Assembly (NCBI RefSeq): GCF_043678055.1
Contig: NZ_JBHEQA010000002.1
Location: forward strand, 1 to 64,000
Direction of reading: 5' to 3'
DNA from: Spongiimicrobium salis
GTDB taxonomy: Bacteria; Bacteroidota; Bacteroidia; Flavobacteriales; Flavobacteriaceae
Length of the DNA: 64,000 bases
The notes beneath the pieces are model-generated. The model ran no database searches and was not told where the DNA came from. It saw only the letters and a program-made list of their open reading frames with translations. Of the stretch, positions 8,497 through 16,763 are shown one piece after another. The position numbers were made by a program, and so were the translations under genes. The stretch's first letter is position 1; each line of letters starts with the position of its first letter.

Positions 8497-8943
8497 CTAT
8501 TCGGCAGCCCAAAAATAATGAAAACAATGAAGATCTTTTTTCCAATTTAAACGTTCATAGAGATGTTGTGCGGGATTATCTATGGCTGTTTCCAAGGCCA
8601 ATCCTTTGCATTTTTTTTCTATACAAAATTCCTTTGCCCTATCTAAAAGCGCTTCCCCGATGCCCTTTTTGCGGTAGCTTTGATCTACATAAAGATCATT
8701 TAAGATAAGAACAGATTGCAGGCTTACCGAAGAATAAGAGGGGTATAACTGTGTAAAACCTACAGCCTTGTTGTCCCAATAGGCTAAAAAAATAACAGCT
8801 TCCTTAGAATGGATCCGTGCTTCTAAAAAAAACCGAGCCCCTTCAAGATTGGATTCTTGTTTGTAGAACACTCTATAGGCATCAAAAAGCGGTGTTAACT
8901 CCTGAATGTCTTCTATAGCTGCCCGTCGGATGCTTACCTCCAT
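8497..8943 (-). CDS. GNAT family N-acetyltransferase
   Basis: A 148-aa single-domain acetyltransferase. The acetyl-CoA binding motif A is seen as DQSYRKKGIGEALLDRA (about residues 88-104), preceded by the strand LILNDLYVD and followed by the typical ALETAIDNPAQHLYERLNWK. The substrate cannot be told from the sequence. It sits between the terminator at 8958-8980 and trmD, 33 nt upstream of trmD, and may share that gene's transcript. Confidence 0.85.
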   Translation of the reverse strand: MEVSIRRAAIEDIQELTPLFDAYRVFYKQESNLEGARFFLEARIHSKEAVIFLAYWDNKAVGFTQLYPSYSSVSLQSVLILNDLYVDQSYRKKGIGEALLDRAKEFCIEKKCKGLALETAIDNPAQHLYERLNWKKDLHCFHYFWAAE

Positions 8944-8957
8944 AATACCCGTAAAAA

Positions 8958-8980
8958 AAAGCTCCTTGTTTAGGAGCTTT
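8958..8980 (-). terminator. Intrinsic terminator after the coiled-coil membrane protein gene
   Basis: 9-bp stem AAAGCTCCT (8958-8966) with AGGAGCTTT (8972-8980), 5-nt loop. The eight A residues at 8953-8960 give a U tract on the minus strand. It begins 5 nt past the stop codon at 8986. Confidence 0.85.
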
Positions 8981-8985
8981 CATTC

Positions 8986-9600
8986 TTATTTTGATTTTTT
9001 GTACTTATTAATTTCATCCTGAAGCTGTCTACTGATACGTTGCTCTCGCTCTAACGCCCTTCTTCGATGATCTTCGTATTCGGTTTCCACCTCGGATAAG
9101 GAAGTTTTCGCTTCCTGGGTCAAAATATTACTTCTTCGGAATCTATAAATAAACAACAAGAGTAAAAGGAACAGCACTCCTATGATACTCCATAAGCTAA
9201 GATTGTAAGTGCCTTTAGAAACTAACATTCCAAGAAAGGACATACTGTCCTTTTCTTCGGTTACGGCATTAAGATTATTGGTGATTTCATCTAATTTAGC
9301 ATTTAGAGATTCAATGGTGGACTCGTGTCCCGCTATTGTGGTTTTAAGTTCCCCAGTTTTTTTTTGGGTAACACTTAGGGAGTCCAGAATGTTTTTCTTA
9401 AGCTTATTTAAATTATTAACTCTAACAACCACGTAAGGCACACCTTCTGAGCGCCATTTTGACGATTTTGTAATAATAAAATCCAGTTGGTTGCTAATAG
9501 GGCCTTTATCCAAGGATAATTCTTCATTACTTTCTTGTGCATATTGGAGATTAACCGTCACTAAGGCAATCACCAAAAGAAGTGTTCTAGAAGCTTTCAT
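8986..9600 (-). CDS. Coiled-coil single-pass membrane protein, function unknown
   Basis: A 204-aa protein with a signal peptide (residues 1-21, ending LQYAQE), a ~115-residue exported part containing a probable coiled coil (about 67-118, KKNILDSL through AVTEEKDSM), one transmembrane helix (about 132-151, SLWSIIGVLFLLLLLFIYRF) and a charged cytoplasmic tail with a second coiled coil rich in Glu/Arg/Lys. Proteins of this design next to trmD are sometimes labelled tRNA methyltransferase in flavobacterial genomes, but there is no SPOUT knot or S-adenosylmethionine motif here, so that name would be wrong. It is a one-gene unit with its own terminator. Confidence 0.75.
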   Translation of the reverse strand: MKASRTLLLVIALVTVNLQYAQESNEELSLDKGPISNQLDFIITKSSKWRSEGVPYVVVRVNNLNKLKKNILDSLSVTQKKTGELKTTIAGHESTIESLNAKLDEITNNLNAVTEEKDSMSFLGMLVSKGTYNLSLWSIIGVLFLLLLLFIYRFRRSNILTQEAKTSLSEVETEYEDHRRRALEREQRISRQLQDEINKYKKSK

Positions 9601-9670
9601 TTTTTTGTAATCTAGTGTTTATATTTCCTTACAGAGGGCTAAAGTAATTGAATATTCTCAATTACGAAAA

Positions 9671-9710
9671 AAAAACGACAAGAAGCTGAAAGGCATTCTA
9701 TGTCGTTTTT
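9671..9710 (-). terminator. Intrinsic terminator of gapdh
   Basis: 10-bp perfect stem AAAAACGACA (9671-9680) with TGTCGTTTTT (9701-9710) around a 20-nt loop; A-rich flank gives the U tract on the minus strand. It lies 26 nt past the stop codon at 9737. Confidence 0.8.
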
Positions 9711-9736
9711 CTTCCATTTTTTATATGAACCCCTAA

Positions 9737-11185
9737 TTAATAATAGGTATATCTTCTTACTTTGGCAATATACTTTGCCAAACGAATTACTTGATGCGAA
9801 TATCCATATTCATTGTCATACCAAATATAGAGCACAATATTTTTCCCATCTTCCGAAACAATAGTAGCATTACTATCATATATGGAAGGTGCAGAAGTTC
9901 CAATAATATCTGTGGATACCAATTCATTGCTCAAGGAGTACTTGATCTGTTCTACTAAATCCCCTTCCAAAGCATATTTCTTTACAATGGTATTAATACT
10001 TTCTTTAGAAGTCTTGGTTTTAATTTCCAAGTTTAGAATGGCCAAAGACCCATTGGGGACCGGAACTCTGATTGCATTGGAGGATAATTTCCCCTTTAAA
10101 ATAGGTAATGCTTTGGCAACGGCTTTTCCTGCACCGGTCTCGGTAATAACCATATTCAATGCTGCAGCTCTTCCACGTCTATATTTTCCATGCATATTAT
10201 CGACCAAATTTTGGTCATTCGTATAGGCATGTATCGTTTCCAAATGCCCCTTAATAATTCCTAAAGAATCTTCTACGACTTTCAAGATAGGTGTAATGGC
10301 GTTTGTTGTACAAGAAGCCGCCGAATAGATTTTTGTAGTATCAGGGTCAAATTCAAGGTTGTTAACACCGTGAACAATATTGGGAACCTCTTTTCCAGGA
10401 GCGGTCAAAAGTACCTTAGCAGCTCCTTTCGCTTTTAAATGCCTTCCCAAAGCTTTCTTATCCCTAAAAGCCCCAGTATTATCAATAATAAGGGCATTGG
10501 AAATTCCCAAAGCGGTATAGTCGATATCTTCAGGTTGATTGGCACTAATCATATGTACCGTAGTACCATTGATGATCAAGGCTTTATTTTCAAAATCGGT
10601 GCTCACTGTTCCCATGAATTCTCCATGGACAGAATCTGTTTGAAGCAGTGTTGCTCTTTTTTCAAGAATTTCTGGGGTAAGGGAGCCTCTTGTAACAATG
10701 GCTCGTAAGCGCAATTGATTTCCTTTTCCAGTTTTGGCCATGAGTTCCCTTGCCAAAAGTCTGCCAATTCTTCCAAACCCATATAGTACCACATCTTTGG
10801 GTTGAATGGCACTGGAAGTTCCGGCACCTTTTAATTTATCCAATACAAAAGCCTTTACATTGTGATGACTATTATCCTCTGCATGGTATTCATAGGTCAA
10901 TTTCCCAATATCGAGCTTCGCTGGAGGAAGTTTAATATCGTTGATCGCTCTAAGAATCTCAACAGAATCGAATATGGAAATGGGTTTTTGTACAAATTCC
11001 CCGGCATACTCGTGCAGATTGATGATATCACTGACATTTTTGTCGATAACCTGATTTTTAAACAAGACGATCTCTATGGATTTGTCATACCAAAGATCGC
11101 TTACGATCTTGATAAATTCGGTCGTTGCCTTTCTTCTATCTGCTTGGAAAGCCAATTCTTTTTCGTAAGATGTAATTGCACTCAT
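9737..11185 (-). CDS. gap: Glyceraldehyde-3-phosphate dehydrogenase, long form
   Basis: A 482-aa enzyme of glycolysis or gluconeogenesis that interconverts glyceraldehyde-3-phosphate and 1,3-bisphosphoglycerate with NAD(P). The catalytic domain starts near residue 131 (LYGFGRIGRLLARELM, the Rossmann glycine motif) and carries the active-site block SAASCTTNAITP and the C-terminal WYDNEYGYSHQV. It differs from the usual ~335-aa enzyme by about 130 extra N-terminal residues that are mostly helical and have no recognised domain; this longer class is known in Bacteroidota and some proteobacteria. It is flanked by its own promoter and terminator. Which direction it serves in vivo cannot be told. 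Confidence 0.93.
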   Translation of the reverse strand: MSAITSYEKELAFQADRRKATTEFIKIVSDLWYDKSIEIVLFKNQVIDKNVSDIINLHEYAGEFVQKPISIFDSVEILRAINDIKLPPAKLDIGKLTYEYHAEDNSHHNVKAFVLDKLKGAGTSSAIQPKDVVLYGFGRIGRLLARELMAKTGKGNQLRLRAIVTRGSLTPEILEKRATLLQTDSVHGEFMGTVSTDFENKALIINGTTVHMISANQPEDIDYTALGISNALIIDNTGAFRDKKALGRHLKAKGAAKVLLTAPGKEVPNIVHGVNNLEFDPDTTKIYSAASCTTNAITPILKVVEDSLGIIKGHLETIHAYTNDQNLVDNMHGKYRRGRAAALNMVITETGAGKAVAKALPILKGKLSSNAIRVPVPNGSLAILNLEIKTKTSKESINTIVKKYALEGDLVEQIKYSLSNELVSTDIIGTSAPSIYDSNATIVSEDGKNIVLYIWYDNEYGYSHQVIRLAKYIAKVRRYTYY

Positions 11186-11220
11186 GGAACAATATTAAGT
11201 TTGATATTTAAAATTTTTTG

Positions 11221-11228
11221 CAAAAATA
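11221..11228 (-). promoter_or_regulatory. Promoter -7 box of gapdh
   Basis: Minus strand reads TATTTTTG (TAnnTTTG), 35 nt before the gapdh ATG. No matching -33 TTG at 19-21 nt. Confidence 0.5.
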
Positions 11229-11263
11229 GCGGTTTCAAACGTTTTCGTAAGCATATTTTGTAT

Positions 11264-11297
11264 AAAAAAAGCACGCTATCGATAGCGTGCTTTTTTT
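11264..11297 (-). terminator. Intrinsic terminator of degQ
   Basis: A 34-bp perfect palindrome (arms 11264-11280 and 11281-11297) with seven A at the left and T at the right. It begins 20 nt past the degQ stop codon. Being symmetrical it would work on either strand. Confidence 0.9.
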
Positions 11298-11317
11298 TAA
11301 CGTTAATTAACCATATA

Positions 11318-12721
11318 CTATTGGAGTACGAGACGTTCTATTTCTCCATCTTCGTTCACCATGGTAATACTATTGGTACCGTATTTGGAGATATTTCCAA
11401 ATAATTTTGCAGCATGATTAATATCCGTGATTTCTTCATCGTCAATGGCCACTAACAATTTTCCTTCTAAATTATAACTTTGGAATCGCTGCGCCACTCT
11501 TGTTATTTTTACACCATTGTCCACTTTATATAGTTTTTTATCTTTTTCTGTCAGATTTCTAATTTCTACTTCAATATTCCCCATAGGAATAATGGCTGAT
11601 TGTCTAGCTTTAATGGTTACGGGAAGCACTAATGTTTTAGAGGCTCTTTCTACAGTAACATTTACTTTTTCCCCTAAGCGTTTGGAAGAAATATAGCCAG
11701 TTAGATCTGCAAACTTGTGTACTTTTACACGATCTATCTTTTTGATGACGTCCCCTTCTTTTAGACCTGCATCATCAGCTCCAGATTCTTCTTCAACACT
11801 TCCAACGTATACTCCGTCTAATTGATCTACGCCCAATTCTTTCCCTTGAGGAGAAAATGGAATTACCGCGCTTATCCCCAAGATTCCCCGTTGTACATCG
11901 CCATACTCTATAATATCATCGATTACTTTTTTGGCGATATTGCTGGGTACGGCAAAAGAATATCCGACAAAGGTTCCCGTTTGGGAGGTGATCGCAGTAT
12001 TGATGCCTACAAGGTCTCCATTGGTATTGACCAATGCACCACCACTATTTCCTGGGTTTACAGCAGCATCGGTTTGAATAAAGGATTGATTGTTTTCCGA
12101 AAAATCCAAATTCCTTGCTTTTGCGCTCACAATACCTGCGGTAACCGTGGAAGTTAGGTTAAAAGGATTCCCTACAGCCAATACCCATTCTCCTATTTTT
12201 GTATTGTCCGAATCCCCAAAAGCCAAATACGGCAGTTCAGTATCGGCATCGATCTTCAATAAGGCAATATCTGATTTGGCATCGGTCCCTACAAGTTCCG
12301 CATCATAGATTTTATTGTTGTTTAAGGTTACCTGTAGTTTTGTAGCCTTATCGATCACATGATTGTTGGTGACAATATAACCATCAGGAGAAATAATGAC
12401 CCCCGAACCTGTGCCTACAGAAGGTCTTGTTTGGCCGCTGCCATAAAATAGTTCTCTTAAGCTCGAAGCTTTTTTTCCTTTTACAATATTTTTGACATGG
12501 ACCACAGCATTTACCGTCTTTTCTGCAGCCAAAGTGAAATCTACTTCATTGATTCCTGCACCTTTGGCCGAAACCGGAGTATAATTTGTACTGAATACTG
12601 GTGTTTCAGGACTCTGCGAAACAATAGTGTAATTTGGTTCTTCAAAAAATAATTTATAGGCTCCCAAAGTAATTGCACCTGCAAAAACGGCAACCAAAAG
12701 TAAACTCCCTAATTTCTTCAT
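11318..12721 (-). CDS. degQ: DegQ/HtrA-type periplasmic serine protease
   Basis: A 467-aa trypsin-like protease and chaperone that clears misfolded envelope proteins. A hydrophobic N-terminal segment (residues 5-24) exports or anchors it. The protease domain shows the catalytic triad in order: His in IVTNNHVIDK, Asp in KSDIALLKID, Ser in NPGNSGGALVN. A PDZ domain follows (ILGISAVI through LVLPVTIKA), and a second, divergent one probably ends the protein (SYNLEGKLLVAIDDEEI). It is divergent from dapF across a 135-bp spacer. Two GTTAA half-sites 11 bp apart on the minus strand, at 12807-12791, suggest control by an OmpR-family regulator. Confidence 0.94.
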   Translation of the reverse strand: MKKLGSLLLVAVFAGAITLGAYKLFFEEPNYTIVSQSPETPVFSTNYTPVSAKGAGINEVDFTLAAEKTVNAVVHVKNIVKGKKASSLRELFYGSGQTRPSVGTGSGVIISPDGYIVTNNHVIDKATKLQVTLNNNKIYDAELVGTDAKSDIALLKIDADTELPYLAFGDSDNTKIGEWVLAVGNPFNLTSTVTAGIVSAKARNLDFSENNQSFIQTDAAVNPGNSGGALVNTNGDLVGINTAITSQTGTFVGYSFAVPSNIAKKVIDDIIEYGDVQRGILGISAVIPFSPQGKELGVDQLDGVYVGSVEEESGADDAGLKEGDVIKKIDRVKVHKFADLTGYISSKRLGEKVNVTVERASKTLVLPVTIKARQSAIIPMGNIEVEIRNLTEKDKKLYKVDNGVKITRVAQRFQSYNLEGKLLVAIDDEEITDINHAAKLFGNISKYGTNSITMVNEDGEIERLVLQ

Positions 12722-12790
12722 ATTTACTAATTATTTAAATTCTACTTGATATGTTAAAGTTAATAGATTTATTAAAAGTGCTATACGGAT

Positions 12791-12807
12791 TTAACGACTT
12801 TTTAACG
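12791..12807 (-). promoter_or_regulatory. GTTAA-N6-GTTAA tandem repeat between degQ and dapF
   Basis: On the plus strand TTAACG occurs at 12791-12796 and again at 12802-12807, exactly 11 bp apart. Read toward degQ this is GTTAA-N6-GTTAA ending 70 nt before its start codon. The same arrangement is found before the histidine kinase gene at 50172-50187. Tandem half-sites one helical turn apart are typical of OmpR/PhoB-family regulators; the link to a named regulator is inference. Confidence 0.45.
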
Positions 12808-12831
12808 GCAGCAATTCCCTTAATAAAGTTT

Positions 12832-12839
12832 TATCTTTG
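12832..12839 (+). promoter_or_regulatory. Promoter -7 box of dapF
   Basis: TATCTTTG at 12832-12839 matches TAnnTTTG exactly and lies 17 nt before the dapF ATG. The -33 element is poor, which fits a promoter helped by the repeat at 12791-12807. Confidence 0.5.
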
Positions 12840-12856
12840 CATTACAAAAGAAATGC

Positions 12857-13633
12857 ATGATACTTACTTTTTATAAATACCAGGGCACAGGAAACGATTT
12901 TGTAATGATCGATAATCGTCAAGGAGTCTTCCCCAAAGATGATACCAAACTCGTTGCTTTTTTGTGTGACAGGCGTTTTGGCATTGGAGCAGATGGATTG
13001 ATTCTCTTGGAAAATGATGATGTTTCGGATTTTAAAATGGTATACTATAACTCCGATGGCAATGAAAGTACCATGTGCGGAAATGGAGGGAGATGTCTTG
13101 CTGCTTTTGCAAGATTTCTTGGAATTATTGAAAAAGAAGGTCGTTTTATGGCGGTAGACGGACTTCATTATGCAAGTCTGGAAGGGGATATGGTTAGCTT
13201 ACAAATGCAGGATGTCCATGGGATTCAGCAAAAGGAAAAATATACGTTTTTGGATACAGGTTCTCCTCATCATGTGCAATTGGTAGAGGAACTAACGAAA
13301 TTTGACGTCCCTAAGGAGGGGGCCAAATTGAGATATGGTATCTATGGAGAGAAGGGTAGTAATATTAACTTTGTCTCCCAATCGGATAAAAATACCTTTG
13401 AAGTGCGTACCTATGAACGTGGAGTGGAGGATGAAACTCTTTCCTGTGGTACCGGTGTCACTGCGGTTGCCTTGGCCATGCACCACAATGGGATAGCAAC
13501 AGAAGATACAGTACATATCTCTACCCCGGGGGGACGTTTAAAAATTGAATTTGAACAGGATGACCAAGGGTATAAAAAGGTATTTTTGACAGGGCCTGCA
13601 AAGCAAGTTTTTAAAGGAGAAGTGCAATGTTAA
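12857..13633 (+). CDS. dapF: Diaminopimelate epimerase
   Basis: A 258-aa cytoplasmic enzyme that converts LL- to meso-diaminopimelate for peptidoglycan and lysine. Both catalytic cysteines are present in their usual settings: MCGNGGRC (near residue 75) and LSCGTGVTAVALA (near residue 195). The opening FYKYQGTGNDFVMIDNR is diagnostic. It leads a run with an acetyltransferase (overlap 7 nt) and mltG (overlap 1 nt), tying it to cell-wall work. The other DAP gene in the window, dapA, is 25 kb away. Confidence 0.97.
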   Translation: MILTFYKYQGTGNDFVMIDNRQGVFPKDDTKLVAFLCDRRFGIGADGLILLENDDVSDFKMVYYNSDGNESTMCGNGGRCLAAFARFLGIIEKEGRFMAVDGLHYASLEGDMVSLQMQDVHGIQQKEKYTFLDTGSPHHVQLVEELTKFDVPKEGAKLRYGIYGEKGSNINFVSQSDKNTFEVRTYERGVEDETLSCGTGVTAVALAMHHNGIATEDTVHISTPGGRLKIEFEQDDQGYKKVFLTGPAKQVFKGEVQC

Positions 13634-14148
13634 CGCTTCAGGGAAAACATATTTACTTAAGGGCATTGGAGCCCGAAGATCTGCCTTTCCTATATCGATT
13701 GGAAAACGATACCACAATATGGGAAATCAGCGGAACAAATACGCCCTATTCCAAACATGTGCTTAAAATGTATTTGGATAATGCCCATAGGGATATCTAT
13801 GAGGTTAAGCAATTGCGCTTAGGTATTTGCGGAATAAATAAAGAAGTAATAGGTCTTATCGATCTGTTTGATTTTGACCCCATGAATCACCGAGCAGGAA
13901 TAGGAATCATCATTACTGAGGATTATAGAGGAAAAGGTATTGGGGAAGAGGCTTTATCACTACTAATGGATTATACGTTTTCTACGCTACACCTAAGACA
14001 GCTTTATGCAAATATATTAGAAGGGAATAAGGCCAGTATCCAATTGTTTAAAAAGATGGGTTTTGTAGAGGTTGGCGTTAAAAAAGATTGGATTTATACA
14101 GGAGAAACTTATAAAAATGAAATATTATTCCAAAAGATAATTAGATAA
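13627..14148 (+). CDS. GNAT acetyltransferase, RimJ/SpeG-like
   Basis: A 173-aa acetyltransferase of the RimJ/RimL/SpeG type. The start (LQGKHIYLRALEPEDLPFLYRLEND) and the acetyl-CoA loop DYRGKGIGEEALSLL (about residues 99-113) are typical, and the middle part (GLIDLFDFDPMNHRAGIGIII) resembles spermidine acetyltransferase SpeG. It may act on a polyamine or on a protein N-terminus; the sequence does not decide. It overlaps dapF by 7 nt and mltG by 1 nt, so it is translated as part of that operon. Confidence 0.85.
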   Translation: MLTLQGKHIYLRALEPEDLPFLYRLENDTTIWEISGTNTPYSKHVLKMYLDNAHRDIYEVKQLRLGICGINKEVIGLIDLFDFDPMNHRAGIGIIITEDYRGKGIGEEALSLLMDYTFSTLHLRQLYANILEGNKASIQLFKKMGFVEVGVKKDWIYTGETYKNEILFQKIIR

Positions 14149-15191
14149 TGTATATCAAAAAAATCATTGTAACCATTGTTTTACTGACACTTATAGGAGG
14201 GGGAATATTCTCTTATTATGTTTATACGAGTGTACTTTCGCCAAATACGGCCTTCAATAATAAAACCGCTACGGTTTTTATTCCCACGGGGGCACAATTT
14301 TCAGAGGTGCAAGAAGTATTGGAACCCTTATTAAAGGATATGGGGTCTTTTGAATCGGTTGCTGAAAAGAAGGGATATGTGACGAATATCAAAGCAGGGA
14401 AGTACCGTATTGAAAATGGGATGAACAACAATCAAATTGTCAATACACTCCGAAGTGCCAATATTCCGGTTCGGGTGGCTTTCAATAATCAAGAAACTAT
14501 AGAGAATTTAGCGGGTAGAATTGCAAAACAGATAGAAACCGATAGTATATCTCTTTTAAAAGCCTTCAAAGATGAAGCGTTTTTGAAAAATAATGGTTTT
14601 AATGCCAATACCATGTTGGCCATGTATATCCCCAATAGTTATGACTTTTTTTGGAATATTTCGGCCCAGGGTTTTCGAGATAAAATGTTGAAAGAGTATC
14701 ACCGATTTTGGAATGAAGAGCGCTTGCAAAAAGCAAAAGCATTAAAAATGGATCCCACAGAGATTATTTCTCTGGCTTCCATAGTACATAAAGAAACTGT
14801 TAAAATTGATGAAAGACCACGTGTGGCAGGGGTGTATTTAAACAGATTACGGAAAAATATTCTATTGCAGGCAGATCCAACGGTCATTTATGCCTTGAAA
14901 TTACGTGCAGGGGACTTTACCAAAGTATACAAGCGCGTTTTGTACAAGGATTTAGAAATAGATTCTCCATACAATACCTATAAATATGCAGGTGTACCTC
15001 CAGGGCCAATTGCCATGCCCGATATATCGGCTATTGATGCCGTGCTTAATGCGGAGAAACACGACTACTACTATTTTGTAGCTAATGTAGAAAATTTTGG
15101 ATACCATAAGTTTGCCAAAACCCTTGCGCAACACAACCAAAATAAAGTGCAATATATCCGATGGGTGAATAAACAAAAAATCAACAGATAG
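14148..15191 (+). CDS. mltG: Endolytic peptidoglycan transglycosylase MltG
   Basis: A 347-aa YceG-family enzyme that cuts nascent glycan strands and so limits their length. It has an N-terminal membrane anchor (residues 6-27), a LysM-like linker region, and the catalytic domain with ASIVHKETVKIDERPRVAGVYLNRL, where the Glu after HK is the family catalytic residue, followed by LQADPTVIYAL and SPYNTYKYAGVPPGPI. The start codon shares its A with the stop codon of the acetyltransferase (TAATG). It works at the inner membrane with penicillin-binding proteins. Confidence 0.95.
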   Translation: MYIKKIIVTIVLLTLIGGGIFSYYVYTSVLSPNTAFNNKTATVFIPTGAQFSEVQEVLEPLLKDMGSFESVAEKKGYVTNIKAGKYRIENGMNNNQIVNTLRSANIPVRVAFNNQETIENLAGRIAKQIETDSISLLKAFKDEAFLKNNGFNANTMLAMYIPNSYDFFWNISAQGFRDKMLKEYHRFWNEERLQKAKALKMDPTEIISLASIVHKETVKIDERPRVAGVYLNRLRKNILLQADPTVIYALKLRAGDFTKVYKRVLYKDLEIDSPYNTYKYAGVPPGPIAMPDISAIDAVLNAEKHDYYYFVANVENFGYHKFAKTLAQHNQNKVQYIRWVNKQKINR

Positions 15192-15286
15192 TGTTAATCG
15201 TCTAGTTTTTAGAACATTTTAACTAAAAAAGGGGCATTTTAAGAAACTCTTAGGTGCCTTTTAGTGAGGGCAGAAAAAAACGGACG

Positions 15287-15294
15287 TATCTTTG
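15287..15294 (+). promoter_or_regulatory. Promoter -7 box for the 15.35 kb gene
   Basis: TATCTTTG matches TAnnTTTG and lies 58 nt before the ATG at 15353, giving a leader of about 50 nt. Confidence 0.5.
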
Positions 15295-15352
15295 CGAAGT
15301 GAAATTTAAGCATGTCCTTTCGGACAGATAAGTCTTATTAAAAGCAAGAGAT

Positions 15353-15988
15353 ATGAGAAAGTGGATAATTATTATTTGTCCTCTTATCATGATTTTTATT
15401 TTGACAAGCTTTGAGAATACTACCACAAATGCTGTGGTTGAAGTTCCCGAAGCACTCAAAGTAAAAGAACCTACAGCGGTTTTATTTCCCAAAGATGAAA
15501 CTGCTATTGTGCCGACTATGGTGGCGCCTCCCTTTTTGGGAAGCTCCTATACTGGTTTTAAAGAGGCTTTGGCCTTTAAAGAATCTCAAGGAAACTATTT
15601 TATTACAAATACCCTTGGGTATCTTGGGAAATACCAGTTTGGAATAGGAACATTACAGTTAATGGGCGTGTACAGCGCTACAAATTTTCTGAATGATCCC
15701 GTATTGCAAGAAAAGGCATTTCATACGAATATCGCAAGGAATAAGTGGATATTAAGAAGGGACATCAAAAGATTTGTTGGAAAACGAATTAGAGGTGTCG
15801 AAATTACGGAATCGGGTATTTTGGCCGCTGCACATTTGGCCGGTGCCGGAAATGTTAAAAAGTATTTACGATCCTACGGCTCTTATGAAGTGGAAGATGC
15901 CTATGGTACAAGTATTGCAAATTATATGAAAAGGTTCTCAGGTTATGATGTTTCTATCATTACAGCCATAAAGAATCCGAAAGTTTAA
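15353..15988 (+). CDS. Lytic-transglycosylase-like exported protein
   Basis: A 211-aa protein with an N-terminal hydrophobic export segment (residues 4-20) and a ~70-residue linker, then a lysozyme-fold domain. The segment FKEALAFKESQGNYFITNTLGYLGKYQFG (in parts: FKESQGNY, then GYLGKYQFG) looks like the catalytic-Glu region of goose-type or SLT transglycosylases, with Glu at about residue 77, and GILAAAHLAGAGNVKKYL matches the later helices. It probably cleaves peptidoglycan in the periplasm. It is the last plus-strand gene of the dapF-mltG stretch but has its own promoter box at 15287 and a terminator at 16012. Confidence 0.75.
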   Translation: MRKWIIIICPLIMIFILTSFENTTTNAVVEVPEALKVKEPTAVLFPKDETAIVPTMVAPPFLGSSYTGFKEALAFKESQGNYFITNTLGYLGKYQFGIGTLQLMGVYSATNFLNDPVLQEKAFHTNIARNKWILRRDIKRFVGKRIRGVEITESGILAAAHLAGAGNVKKYLRSYGSYEVEDAYGTSIANYMKRFSGYDVSIITAIKNPKV

Positions 15989-16011
15989 ACAGATAGCATT
16001 GCAAAAAAAGG

Positions 16012-16039
16012 AACCCTGACTGTGAGTCAGGGTTTTTTT
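16012..16039 (+). terminator. Intrinsic terminator of the 15.35 kb gene
   Basis: 10-bp stem AACCCTGACT (16012-16021) and AGTCAGGGTT (16025-16034), 3-nt loop, then seven T in all. The T tract overlaps the stop codon of the convergent gene that ends at 16038. Confidence 0.9.
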
Positions 16040-16739
16040 ATGCTTGAACGATAAAAATTGTTGGTCGCTTGTGCAAAGCTATCGGGGTCTTTTTCCAATC
16101 TGTTACCGTCTTTGTCATAATGTATTCCGTAGGAAGGGTAATGTCACAAGCAATACATAGCTTGGTATGAGGGGACAGTACTTTGAGCAATTCCTCCAAT
16201 AATTTTTCATTTCTATATGGAGTTTCTATAAATAGTTGGGATTGATCATGATCCCGGGATAGTTTTTCGATTTTCCGAATCACTTTTTTCCTTTCTCCGG
16301 AATCAATGGGAAGATATCCGTTGAATGCAAAGTTCTGTCCATTCAATCCGCTGGCCATCATCGCTAAAAAAATAGAAGAAGGGCCTACCAGAGGAACCAC
16401 TTGTATTCTTTTCTCATGGGCAACTTTAACTACATCGGCACCTGGGTCTGCAATACCCGGGCAGCCGGCTTCAGAAAGAATCCCGACATCAAAACCTTCC
16501 AAACAGGGATTAAGAAAGGATGGAATTTCACTGGGTTCCGTAAATTTATTGAGCAATTCCAGGTGTAAACCTCCTTGGGATTTACTAGAGCTTATCTTTT
16601 TAATAAAGCGCCGTGCCGACTTTTCGTTTTCAACGATATAATGATTTATATTTTCAATGGTTCTTTTAATGGAAATAGGTAAAACTTCCAATGGAGCATT
16701 GTCTCCCAAAGTCGTCGGAATTAAGTAGAGCTTCCCCAT
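16038..16739 (-). CDS. RsmI-like SAM-dependent methyltransferase (tetrapyrrole methylase fold)
   Basis: A 233-aa protein of the tetrapyrrole methylase fold. MGKLYLIPTTLGD at the N-terminus, SEAGCPGIADPGADVVKVA and VVPLVGPSSIFLAMMASG are the S-adenosylmethionine and active-site loops shared with RsmI, which methylates the 2'-O of C1402 in 16S rRNA. It is shorter than E. coli RsmI (286 aa) and belongs to a Bacteroidota side group whose target is not certain. The ATG at 16739 is chosen because homology starts at MGKLYL; a start at 16760 would add seven residues. It follows the phosphatase gene by 24 nt. Confidence 0.85.
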   Translation of the reverse strand: MGKLYLIPTTLGDNAPLEVLPISIKRTIENINHYIVENEKSARRFIKKISSSKSQGGLHLELLNKFTEPSEIPSFLNPCLEGFDVGILSEAGCPGIADPGADVVKVAHEKRIQVVPLVGPSSIFLAMMASGLNGQNFAFNGYLPIDSGERKKVIRKIEKLSRDHDQSQLFIETPYRNEKLLEELLKVLSPHTKLCIACDITLPTEYIMTKTVTDWKKTPIALHKRPTIFIVQA

Positions 16740-16763
16740 GGGAGCATCTGTGTGTTCCATAAC

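Noticed and set aside
11297..11315. TTAACG...TTAACC after the degQ terminator, similar to the tandem boxes
   Set aside because: The spacing is 10 bp, the site lies downstream of a gene rather than in a promoter, and it is next to the A/T-rich terminator.
12842..13168. Minus-strand open frame over the dapF start
   Set aside because: It is antisense to a well-conserved gene and has no family match.
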